Below are positions 27,491 to 35,364 of a stretch of 64,000 nucleotides of DNA, piece by piece. Origin of the DNA: Streptomyces sp. 378 (lineage in GTDB: Bacteria; Actinomycetota; Actinomycetes; Streptomycetales; Streptomycetaceae); assembly GCF_030124145.1 (NCBI RefSeq), contig NZ_JASKMS010000003.1, positions 248,001 to 312,000 of the forward strand, in the 5' to 3' direction. Positions within the stretch are counted from its first letter, which is position 1, and every line of letters starts with the position of its first letter. The notes beneath the pieces were generated by a model. That model saw nothing but the letters and a program-made list of their open reading frames with translations. It did no database searches and was not told the origin of the DNA. Made by a program: the position numbers and the translations under genes.

Positions 27491-28474
27491 ATGCCCGACC
27501 GACTCGTCGTCCTCCACCGCGGCAACCGCCCACCGGCCACCGCGCTCATCGAACGCCTCGCCGACACCGTCTACGCCACCGAGGAGGAACTGCCCTACCT
27601 CCTCCCCGGCGCCGACGCCCTCCTGGCCTGGGTCACCATCACTCCCGCCATCCGCGAGGCGTGGCCCGACAACCCCGAGAAGGCGCCCCGCTGGGTCCAC
27701 GCGGCCTCCGCGGGCGTCGACTCCTTCCTCTTCCCGGCCCTGGTGGACGATCCGGGCGTCGTCCTGACCAACGCCCGCGGCGTCTACGACCAGCCGACCG
27801 CCGAGTACGTCCTCGGTCTGATCCTCTCCCTCGCCAAGGACTTCCCGGGCACCTGGGAGCACCAGCGGCGCCGCGAGTGGCGTCCGCGTCCCAGCGACGG
27901 CATCACCGGCCGCACTGTGCTGGTGTGGGGCACGGGACCCATCGGCCGGGCCACCGCCCGGCTGCTGACCGCCGTCGGCATGCGGGTCTGCGGCGCCGGC
28001 CGCACGGCCCGCCCGAACGACCCCGACTTCGGCACGGTCCATGGCCCGGCCGGCCTGCACACGGCACTCGCCGAGGCCGACTACGTCGTCCTGGCCGCAC
28101 CCCTCACCCAGGACACCCGGGGCATGGTCGACGCCCCCGTGCTGGCCGCGATGAAGCCGGGGGCGCGACTGATCAACGTGGGCCGGGGCGGACTCGTCGA
28201 CGAGGAGGCGCTCGTCGACCACCTCGCCGCCGGACGGCTCGCCGGAGCCGCCCTCGACGTCTTCGCCCAGGAACCGCTGCCCGCCGGGTCACCCTTGTGG
28301 GACATGCCCGGCGTGGTGATCTCCCCGCACGCGGCGGGCGAGACGACCGGTGAGCGGGAGGCGCTCGTCGAGGTGTTCCTCGACAACCTCACCCGGCACA
28401 TCGAGGGCCGCCCCCTGCGCAACGTGGTGGACAAGCGGCGCGGATACGTGACCGACGAGGCGCAACGCGTCTGA
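27491..28474 (+). CDS. D-2-hydroxyacid dehydrogenase (NAD-dependent)
   Basis: A 327-residue D-2-hydroxyacid dehydrogenase. The NAD motif is VLVWGTGPIGRATARLL (about 142-158), in which the family consensus GxGxxG is G-T-G-P-I-G. Catalytic residues are visible: Arg in LINVGRGGLVDEEAL, Glu in LDVFAQEPLP and His in VISPHAAGETT. It interconverts a 2-keto acid and a D-2-hydroxy acid. Together with the HAD type II protein it suggests that the cluster also handles a 2-hydroxy or 2-substituted acid. It is the last gene before the terminator at 28636. Confidence 0.85.
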   Translation: MPDRLVVLHRGNRPPATALIERLADTVYATEEELPYLLPGADALLAWVTITPAIREAWPDNPEKAPRWVHAASAGVDSFLFPALVDDPGVVLTNARGVYDQPTAEYVLGLILSLAKDFPGTWEHQRRREWRPRPSDGITGRTVLVWGTGPIGRATARLLTAVGMRVCGAGRTARPNDPDFGTVHGPAGLHTALAEADYVVLAAPLTQDTRGMVDAPVLAAMKPGARLINVGRGGLVDEEALVDHLAAGRLAGAALDVFAQEPLPAGSPLWDMPGVVISPHAAGETTGEREALVEVFLDNLTRHIEGRPLRNVVDKRRGYVTDEAQRV

Positions 28475-28486
28475 CGACGTGCCGCA

Positions 28487-28639
28487 CCCGCCCGACGGGC
28501 GGAGAGCAAGCGCCCCGCCTGACGGCCGACGAGCGGCACCCCGCCCGAAGACAGAGGAGACGCACCTCGCCTGAACATCTACGAAACTCGCCCCGTCCGA
28601 AACCCGACGAGACGCACCCCGCCCGACGGGCGGAGAGCA
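28487..28639. repeat. 22-bp direct repeat flanking degenerate intergenic sequence
   Basis: The same 22 bases, containing GCCCGACGGGCGGAGAGCA, occur at 28487-28508 and 28618-28639. Between them are further degenerate CGCACC-CGCC-TGA segments. No gene is seen in 28475-28678. The second copy abuts the terminator stem. Confidence 0.6.
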
Positions 28640-28680
28640 GGTGCCCCGGCCGGTGACCTCCACCGGCCGGGGCACCTGCT
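28636..28680. terminator. Strong bidirectional hairpin terminator
   Basis: AGCAGGTGCCCCGGCCGGTG (28636-28655) and its exact complement (28661-28680) form a perfect 20-bp stem around ACCTC. It separates the convergent dehydrogenase and ABC permease genes; the right arm runs two bases into the permease stop codon. Confidence 0.85.
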
Positions 28681-30436
28681 ATTCGCCCTTCCCGCGTCCC
28701 AGCACGCTGCCGGTCACCGCCAGCACGGACAGCAGCACCAGCGCGGCGGCCGGTCCCAGGACGGTCCAGGGGGCCAGTTCGGCGTACGGCTGGTTCTCCG
28801 AGAGGAGGCGGCCCCATTCGGGGGTGGGCGGCTGTTCGCCCAGGCCCAGGAAGCCGAGGGAGGCGAGGACCAGGACGGTCGTGGGCAGCCGGAGCAGCGC
28901 GTTGCGGAGGAGGGCCGGGACCACCGCGGGAAGCAGGTGGCGGCGCAGCAGATGCAGCCGTCCCGCGCCGAGTGCGACGGACGCGGCGATGTGCCCGCTC
29001 GCGCGTTCCTGCTCCAGCAGCGCGGAGGTCTGGGCGGCGTAGGGGCTCCAGGCGACCGCGCACACCGCGCCGGCCGCGCCCCACACCGACGGCCCGGTCA
29101 CGCTCACGATCAGCAGGCCCGCCAGGACGGCGGGCAGGGTCGACACGACCTCGGTCGGGCCCGCGCTCGCCCGCGGTGCCATGCCCAGCAGCAGTCCGGT
29201 GACCGCGCTGACCACCGTCACGACCAGGGCGACCTCCGCGGTGCGCAGCGCCCCGTGGCCCAGCCGGGCCAGCAGGTCACGGCCCAGGGCGTCGGTCCCC
29301 AGGGGGTGTTCGGGGGAGGGGGACAGCAGCCGGGCCGCCGTGTCGACCTGGAGGGGGTCGCGCAGGAGGCCCGCCGTGACCAGGGCGAGCAGGGTCAGGG
29401 CGCAGGCGGTGGTGATCCAGCGCACGGATCGCGGCACCGTGATCGGGGGGTGGTGCAGGGCCGGCAGGGCGCCGTCGCGCAGCGGCCGGCCGAGGAGGGC
29501 GTGACGCAGGGCCCGGATGATGATGCCCGCGGCCACGCCGAGCAGGACCAGCGTCAGAGTCGCCGTCTGCAGCACGGGGAGGTCCTGCGCGACGGCCGAG
29601 TCCAGGGCGAGCCGGCCGAGGCCGGGGATGTTGAAGATCTTCTCCACGGCGACCGCGCCGCCGACCAGAGCCACCACGGTGGGCAGCAGTTGCGGCAGTA
29701 TGCCGGGCAGGCTGCGGCGCAGCGCGTCGCGGCCGATGTGCCGGGGCGGGAGCCCGACGGCGTAGGCCGTGCGCGCCCAGGGTTCGTGGAAGGCGGCGGG
29801 CAGTGCCTGGTCGAGCATCCCGCCGAGCATCGCACCCGAGGGGATGCCGAGTGCGAGCGAGGGCAGCACCATCGACTGCGGTCCGTCCCACCCGCTGGAC
29901 GGGAACCAGCCCCACCACACCCCGCACACGGTGGCCAGCACCGAGGCGAGCAGGAACTTCGGCAGCGACGCCAGGACGGCGGCCGTGGTGCCGGCCCGGT
30001 CCCGCCGCAGCCGGCGCCGGGAACCGAGGAGGACCGTACGGGCGCACACCAGCGCGGCGACCAGCACCGTGACGGCGAACGCGCCCAGCATCAGCGTCAG
30101 GGAGACCGACAGAGCCGTCCCCACCTGCGGCATGACCGGTGCGCCGGAGACCCACGAGACGCCCGCGTCCCCGTGGGGCAGGCCGCCCAGCCAGTGCGCG
30201 AGATGGACCCAGGGGCCCTCGTCCAGGCCCAGCTGATCGCGCACCGCGGCCAGTTCCGCCGGTGTGGGGTTCTGGTCGGCGGAGCGCGCACGCAGCACCG
30301 TACGGGCCGGGTCGGCGCCGGACAGCCAGGGGAGCAGGGCCACGGCGCCGAGCAGGGCGGTACCGGCGAGCACACGGCCGGCCGCCGCCGGCCAGAGGGA
30401 CGGGCGGGCGGCGGCGGAGCTGGGCGCGAGGCTCAT
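28679..30436 (-). CDS. Fused ABC permease (DppB-DppC type), oligopeptide/nickel family
   Basis: A 585-residue protein that fuses two binding-protein-dependent permease domains. The first (about 15-310) is DppB-like, with GWFPSSGWDGPQSMVLPSLA and the EAA-type region YAVGLPPRHIGRDALRRSLP, then VEKIFNIPGLGRL. The second (about 330-580) is DppC-like, with HPLGTDALGRDLLARLGHGA and ASVALGAGRLHLLRRHLLPA, then LASLGFLGLGEQPPTPEWGR. Normally these are two genes. It starts six bases after the binding-protein stop. No ATP-binding gene lies next to it, so ATPases must be encoded elsewhere or the system is incomplete. The substrate could be a peptide, nickel or a metallophore. Confidence 0.82.
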   Translation of the reverse strand: MSLAPSSAAARPSLWPAAAGRVLAGTALLGAVALLPWLSGADPARTVLRARSADQNPTPAELAAVRDQLGLDEGPWVHLAHWLGGLPHGDAGVSWVSGAPVMPQVGTALSVSLTLMLGAFAVTVLVAALVCARTVLLGSRRRLRRDRAGTTAAVLASLPKFLLASVLATVCGVWWGWFPSSGWDGPQSMVLPSLALGIPSGAMLGGMLDQALPAAFHEPWARTAYAVGLPPRHIGRDALRRSLPGILPQLLPTVVALVGGAVAVEKIFNIPGLGRLALDSAVAQDLPVLQTATLTLVLLGVAAGIIIRALRHALLGRPLRDGALPALHHPPITVPRSVRWITTACALTLLALVTAGLLRDPLQVDTAARLLSPSPEHPLGTDALGRDLLARLGHGALRTAEVALVVTVVSAVTGLLLGMAPRASAGPTEVVSTLPAVLAGLLIVSVTGPSVWGAAGAVCAVAWSPYAAQTSALLEQERASGHIAASVALGAGRLHLLRRHLLPAVVPALLRNALLRLPTTVLVLASLGFLGLGEQPPTPEWGRLLSENQPYAELAPWTVLGPAAALVLLSVLAVTGSVLGRGKGE

Positions 30437-30441
30437 GCGGG

Positions 30442-31953
30442 CTACTTCAGGCGCGTGTCGACATCGATCAAGGACCGCTCGCGCGGGTCGAGGACCACGC
30501 CCTCGACGTCGTCCGCGATGCCCTGCACGGCCTGCTCGTGGACCAGCGGCACCACCGCGTCGGTGCGCAGGATCTCCGCCTCCGCCCGCATCGTCTTCTC
30601 CTGGCGGCTCTCGGTGTCCCGCTCCGCGGCGGCGGCCCGGATGGCCTTGTCCACCGCGGCGTTCTTCAGGCCGGCGATGTTGTAGACGCCCTCGCTGGTG
30701 AAGTCGCTGGCGAGGTAGTCGACCGCGTCGCCGGTGTCGAGGAGCGTCACCCGCGAGAAGACGAGGGCATCGTACTTCCCGGCGAGCAGGTCGGCCTCCA
30801 TCTGGGTGTACTCGCGCACGTCCTGCTTCACGGTGAACCCGGCCTTCTCCAGCTGCTGCTGGAGCACGGACGCCGCCTCGGGAAACTCGGCCCGGTTGGT
30901 GTAGGTGGCCAGCCGAAGTGTCTTGCCCTTGGTGCCGGCCTTCACCTCGGCGGCGGTCGTGGCCTTGGTACGGCCCGTCACCTCGACGCGCTTGTCGGCC
31001 GCCCACGGGACGGCGGGCCCGAACAGGCCCTGCGCGGGGTCGGCGTATCCGCCGAAGACGGAGTCGACCAGGGCGGAGCCGTCGACGGCCTCGCGGGCGG
31101 CGGCGCGCAGCCCGGCGTCGGTGAACAGACCGCTGCCGGTGTTGAGGATCAGGCTGTCGGTACGCACCGAGGGGACCTCGTGCCGGGTCGCCTTGTCGAG
31201 CAGTTTCGCCTGGGCGGTCGGGATCCACTCGGCGATGTCGGTCTCGCCGCCGCGCAGCGCGTTGGCACGGGCCGTCCCGTCCGCGATCCAGCTGACGTCG
31301 ATGCCGGGCGCCTTCGCCTGGCCACCCCAGTAGCCGTCGAAGCGGTCGAGCGTCGCCTTGGCCTTGCCGTTCAGCCGGGTGATCTCGAACGGACCCGTGC
31401 CGGTGCCGACGGGGCTGACGGCGCCGTCCTTCGCGTACGCCTTCGCCGACAGGATCGCCAGCGCGGGGCTGGCCAGCCTCAGCGGCAGCACCGGGTCGGG
31501 CGACTTGGTGGTGAGCGTGACGGTGTCGGCGTCCTCGGCCTTGGCGGTCAGTGACACGTCGCTCAGGACGCGCGGCTTGGGCTTGGCCGCCCCGGCGTGC
31601 TCGAGCGCTGTGACGACGGCCTGGGCGGTGAGCTCGGTGCCGTCCTGGAACTCGGCCTTGCGCAGCTCGAAGGTCCAGGTGGTGTCGCCGTCCTGCTTCC
31701 AGGACTTCGCCAGGGCGGGCTTGGCCGTGCCGTTCTTGTCGAGGGCGGTGAGGCCCTCGGCGACGGACAGCTTGCTCAGCACGGTGGCGTCGTTGCTGTA
31801 CGGGGACAGCGCCTGCACCGGCGGCACGGCCAGCGCGACCCGCAGCCGCCCGCCCGATCCCGCGCCGGTGTCGCTGTCGCCGGATGCGAAGCAGCCGGCC
31901 AGCAGAGGGGTGAGAGCGAGCGCCGCTATGAGGCCGCGGGAGGTGGTGCGCAT
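30442..31953 (-). CDS. ABC transporter substrate-binding lipoprotein, peptide/nickel (SBP family 5)
   Basis: A 503-residue OppA/NikA-like protein. The signal peptide ends in the lipobox LLAGC (Cys about residue 21). The mature protein begins LRVALAVPPVQALSPYSND and includes the family signature LAKSWKQDGDTTWTFELRKA then EFQDGTELTAQAVV, and GPFEITRLNG, FDGYWGG. It delivers ligand to the fused permease downstream. An iron-box-like palindrome 75 bp upstream (32028-32046) suggests control by DmdR1/IdeR and hence a metal or metallophore ligand rather than nutrient peptides. Confidence 0.83.
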   Translation of the reverse strand: MRTTSRGLIAALALTPLLAGCFASGDSDTGAGSGGRLRVALAVPPVQALSPYSNDATVLSKLSVAEGLTALDKNGTAKPALAKSWKQDGDTTWTFELRKAEFQDGTELTAQAVVTALEHAGAAKPKPRVLSDVSLTAKAEDADTVTLTTKSPDPVLPLRLASPALAILSAKAYAKDGAVSPVGTGTGPFEITRLNGKAKATLDRFDGYWGGQAKAPGIDVSWIADGTARANALRGGETDIAEWIPTAQAKLLDKATRHEVPSVRTDSLILNTGSGLFTDAGLRAAAREAVDGSALVDSVFGGYADPAQGLFGPAVPWAADKRVEVTGRTKATTAAEVKAGTKGKTLRLATYTNRAEFPEAASVLQQQLEKAGFTVKQDVREYTQMEADLLAGKYDALVFSRVTLLDTGDAVDYLASDFTSEGVYNIAGLKNAAVDKAIRAAAAERDTESRQEKTMRAEAEILRTDAVVPLVHEQAVQGIADDVEGVVLDPRERSLIDVDTRLK

Positions 31954-32027
31954 GTCGGATCCTGTCGTGCGAGAGGTCGGGCAGGCCGCTGCGGCCCAGG
32001 CCGGGCTTGATCGGCGACCTCAGCATA

Positions 32028-32046
32028 TAAGGGGAGCCTTACCAAA
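32028..32046. promoter_or_regulatory. Iron-box-like palindrome (DmdR1/IdeR type)
   Basis: On the minus strand the 19 bases read TTTGGTAAGGCTCCCCTTA, agreeing at 15 of 19 positions with the Streptomyces iron box TTAGGTTAGGCTCACCTAA (consensus from memory). It lies between the divergent binding-protein gene and the MpaB-family gene, at promoter distance from both. Confidence 0.55.
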
Positions 32047-32158
32047 CCGTCAGTCGGGTAGGTGAAATTGCAACGAATGGACGGCCGTGAGTCGAACCGG
32101 GGCCTCTCGACCTGCTGTTCGAGCTGTGCCATCGTGGGCGCCGGGCGGAGGTGAGGCG

Positions 32159-33007
32159 ATGAGCGGCGCGGACCCGGGGCTCTTCGGTCCCGAATCGGTG
32201 ACCTGGCAGCTTCACAGCGACCCCATGATGTGGATCGCGGGTGTCCGGGCGCTCTACTTCCAGGCCCTGCATCCCCGCGCGGTACGCGGAGTCACGCAGA
32301 ATTCCGACTTCCGGCGGGACGCCTGGGGCCGGCTGTTGCGCACCGCCGGCTTCGTCGGAACGACGACCTACGGCACCACCGAGGCCGCCGAGCGTGCCGG
32401 TGCCAGGGTCCGCAAGATCCACCGCATGCTGAGCGCGACCGACCCGGACACCGGCGAGCGCTACGGTGTCGACGAACCCGCGTTGCTGATGTGGGTGCAC
32501 TGCGCCGAGATCGACTCCCATCTGCACGTCGCCCGCAGGTCCGGATTCCGGCTCACCGACGCCGAGGCCGACCGCTACATCGCCGAACACCGCCGCAGCG
32601 CACGCCTGGTGGGCCTGAATCCCGACGCCGCACCGGCGAACCGGGCCGAGATGGCCGAGTACTTCGAGAAGACGCTCCCGGATCTGGCCGCCGGACCCGA
32701 GGCACGCGAGGTGGACGACTTCCTGCTCCGCCCGCCGACGCACCCGCTCCTCATACCGGCGCGCGAGGCGCTGTGGCGGCGCGTGGCGCACCTGGCGTAC
32801 GCCTCCTTGCCGCCGTACGCCCACGAGTTGTACGGCAGACCGGCCCCCGCACCCGCCACCGTCACCCGGCAACTGCGCCTCACGGGCCTCCTGCTGCGCC
32901 GCGTTCCCGCACGTCTGCGGTGGCAACTCCCGCCCAAACACATCCTGCGGGCCGTGGCGAGGCTCGGCCCGGACGCGCGTCCGGCACCGTACAAACTCGG
33001 ACGATAG
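32159..33007 (+). CDS. MpaB/DUF2236-family oxygenase-like protein
   Basis: A 282-residue protein of the DUF2236 (MpaB, latex-clearing-protein-related) family. Signatures are LFGPESVTWQLHSDPMMWIA at the N-terminus, RALYFQALHPRAVRGVTQ, FVGTTTYGTTEAAERAGARV then RKIHRMLS, and LLMWVHCAEIDSHLHVARR. The His of QALHPRA and HR/H residues in the latter segments are the expected heme or metal ligands. Family members are heme oxygenases acting on rubber or on fungal/bacterial secondary metabolites; no substrate can be named here. GGAGGTGA precedes ATG 32159. It shares a divergent promoter region with the ABC system. Confidence 0.82.
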   Translation: MSGADPGLFGPESVTWQLHSDPMMWIAGVRALYFQALHPRAVRGVTQNSDFRRDAWGRLLRTAGFVGTTTYGTTEAAERAGARVRKIHRMLSATDPDTGERYGVDEPALLMWVHCAEIDSHLHVARRSGFRLTDAEADRYIAEHRRSARLVGLNPDAAPANRAEMAEYFEKTLPDLAAGPEAREVDDFLLRPPTHPLLIPAREALWRRVAHLAYASLPPYAHELYGRPAPAPATVTRQLRLTGLLLRRVPARLRWQLPPKHILRAVARLGPDARPAPYKLGR

Positions 33008-33071
33008 GCCGCCATACTGGGTGGATCAGGGACGGGCGGGCGAACGGCTACCGGGGGGAGCGTCGCGCGAC

Positions 33072-35303
33072 ATGGGGGACAGCAGGCTCATCCACGGCCG
33101 GTACCGGCTGCTCGATCTGATCGGGCGCGGTGGCATGGGCGAGGTGTGGCGGGCGCGGGACGAGTCCCTGGGCCGGCACGTCGCCGTCAAGTGCCTCAAA
33201 CCGCTGGGCCCGAACCACGACCACGCCTTCACCCGCGTGCTGCGGGAGCGGTTCCGCCGCGAGGCCCGGGTCGCCGCCGCGCTCCAGCACCGGGGCATCA
33301 CCGTCGTGCACGACTTCGGCGAGTCCGACGGCGTCCTCTACCTCGTCATGGAGCTGCTGAACGGCCGCAATCTCAGCCAGCTTCTGGAGGACAACGAACA
33401 GCACCCGCTGCCGGTGGCGGATGTCGTGGAGATCGCCGAGCAGGTCGCCGCCGCCCTCGCTTACTGCCACGAACAGGGCATCGTCCACCGGGACCTGAAG
33501 CCCGCCAACATCGTCCGGCTCGGCGACGGCACCGTGAAGATCTGCGACTTCGGCATCGCCCGCCTCGGCCACGACATCGGCTTCACCTCCCGGCTGACCG
33601 GCACCGGCATCGCCATGGGCACCCCGCACTACATGTCCCCGGAGCAGATCAGCGGCACCGAGGTCGACCAGCGCAGCGACCTCTACTCGTTCGGCTGTGT
33701 GCTGTACGAGATCGCCACCGGCGTACCACCCTTCGACCTCGACGACGCGTGGGCGATCCTCGTCGGCCACCGCGACACCCCGCCCCGCCCGCCGCGCGAG
33801 CACCGCGCGGAGCTGCCCGCATACCTGGAGCAGGTCGTCCTCGACCTGCTCGCCAAGGAACCCGCGCAACGACCCGGCGACGCCCGCGAGCTGGCCCGCC
33901 GGATCAGCGCCCACCGGGCCGCGCCGGACTGTGTGTCGGCCGTCGCGGCGGGTCGCCCGGCCTCCCACGTGCCGGTGGGCGCGGGCCGCCTGCCGTCCTG
34001 GACCCGCGGCATGACCACCGGCCACAAGGCCACCGGCACGGGGCTGCGCACCGCACCGCCCGACCCGGCCTCCGGGCTGTCCGGTGAGTGGATCGCACGA
34101 CCCGCCACCGGCCCCGTCGTCGACGAACCCGTCCCCGCGCGGCGGCCCGCCCCACCCACGGACGTCCTGACCGCCCTGGCCGGCCGGCACAACGCGGGCC
34201 TGAGCCTCGGCCGCCTGGGCCGCTGGGCGGAGGCGGGCGAGGTGCACCGGGCCGTCGCCGCCGAACGCGAACACCTCCTCGGCCCCGACCACCCCGACAC
34301 CCTCGCCAGCCGCTACGAGGTCGCCTTCACGCTCAGCCGCACCGGCCGCGCCGCGGACGCCCTGCGCGCGTACAAGCACGTCACCGAGGCCAGGATCCGC
34401 ACCCTCGGCGCCGACCACGCCGACACCCTGGCCGCCCGCCAGGAGATGGCCTACGTCCTCGGCCAGCTGGGCCGCCCCTTCGACGCCCACCGCGTCTACA
34501 CGTCGGTGCTCACCGCCCGGGAGCGCATCACGGGCCCCGACCACCCCGACACCCTGCGCTGCCGCCACAACCTGGCCTTCAACCTCAGCCGTCTCGGCCG
34601 CCTGGAGGACTCGTACCGCATGGCCCGCGAGGTGGCGGCGGCCCGCGCCCGCGTGCTCGGCCCGGACCACCCCGACACGCTCGTCACCCGCTACGAGGTC
34701 GCCTACGCGCTCGGCCAGCTGGGCCGCTGGCCGGAGGCGCTGGAGACCTACCGCGAGGTCGTCGCCGCCCGCCGCCGCGCCCTCGGCGCCGACCACCCCG
34801 ACACCCTCGCCGCCCGGCACGAGATCGGCATCAGCCTCGGCCGCCTGGGCCGCAGCGCCGAGGCCCTCGACCTCTACGACGCCCTCGCCGAGGACCGCGC
34901 CCGCGTCCAGGGCCCCACCCACCCCGAGACCCTGCGCGCGCGCCACGGCCGCTGCGTCAACCTCGGCCGGCTGGGCCGCTGGGAGGAGGCCCTCGCCGAA
35001 TCCCGCGAGGTGGCCGCCCTCCGCGAACAGGTCCTCGGCCCCGACCACCCGGACACCCTGGTCAGCCGTCGCGAGGTCGCCGTCGGCCTCGGCTGGCTGG
35101 GCCGCTGGGCCGACGCGCTCACCGAGTACCGCAGGGTGGCCACCGCCCGCGCGCACGTCCTCGGCGCCGACCACCCCGGCACCCTCGCCAGCCGCAACGA
35201 CGAGGCCCACTGCCTGGAACAGCTCGGCCGCGGCGCCGAGGCGATGGCCCTGTACCGAAGAGTGGCGGCCCTGCGGGAGCAGCGGGCCGCTGTCGGGCGC
35301 TGA
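33072..35303 (+). CDS. Serine/threonine protein kinase with C-terminal TPR-like repeats
   Basis: A 743-residue protein. The N-terminal kinase (about 10-275) has the glycine loop LIGRGGMGEVWRA, Lys40 in VAVKCLK, catalytic loop VHRDLKPANIV (Asp141) and DFG at 159-161, then MGTPHYMSPEQI. A proline/threonine-rich linker (about 280-370) follows. The rest is eight kinesin-light-chain-like repeats of about 42 residues, each with a variant of LGPDHPDTLASRYEVAFTLS and LGRLGRWAEA. There is no transmembrane helix or PASTA domain, so it is cytoplasmic and probably docks partners through the repeats. ATG 33072 precedes the glycine loop closely; a GGGGGGAG lies upstream. The STPK-TPR arrangement recalls SCO7240-region kinases but I cannot assign an orthologue. 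Confidence 0.87.
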   Translation: MGDSRLIHGRYRLLDLIGRGGMGEVWRARDESLGRHVAVKCLKPLGPNHDHAFTRVLRERFRREARVAAALQHRGITVVHDFGESDGVLYLVMELLNGRNLSQLLEDNEQHPLPVADVVEIAEQVAAALAYCHEQGIVHRDLKPANIVRLGDGTVKICDFGIARLGHDIGFTSRLTGTGIAMGTPHYMSPEQISGTEVDQRSDLYSFGCVLYEIATGVPPFDLDDAWAILVGHRDTPPRPPREHRAELPAYLEQVVLDLLAKEPAQRPGDARELARRISAHRAAPDCVSAVAAGRPASHVPVGAGRLPSWTRGMTTGHKATGTGLRTAPPDPASGLSGEWIARPATGPVVDEPVPARRPAPPTDVLTALAGRHNAGLSLGRLGRWAEAGEVHRAVAAEREHLLGPDHPDTLASRYEVAFTLSRTGRAADALRAYKHVTEARIRTLGADHADTLAARQEMAYVLGQLGRPFDAHRVYTSVLTARERITGPDHPDTLRCRHNLAFNLSRLGRLEDSYRMAREVAAARARVLGPDHPDTLVTRYEVAYALGQLGRWPEALETYREVVAARRRALGADHPDTLAARHEIGISLGRLGRSAEALDLYDALAEDRARVQGPTHPETLRARHGRCVNLGRLGRWEEALAESREVAALREQVLGPDHPDTLVSRREVAVGLGWLGRWADALTEYRRVATARAHVLGADHPGTLASRNDEAHCLEQLGRGAEAMALYRRVAALREQRAAVGR

Positions 35304-35364
35304 CCCCCGCCGAGCAGGCAGGCGCCGTCTGGCCGACCTCGATCACCCCGTGTTACCAAGAATC

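Noticed and set aside
28679..32026. A single open frame of over 1,100 codons on the minus strand
   Set aside because: It is the permease gene (from 30436) plus an out-of-frame shadow of the binding-protein gene; high GC keeps such frames open.
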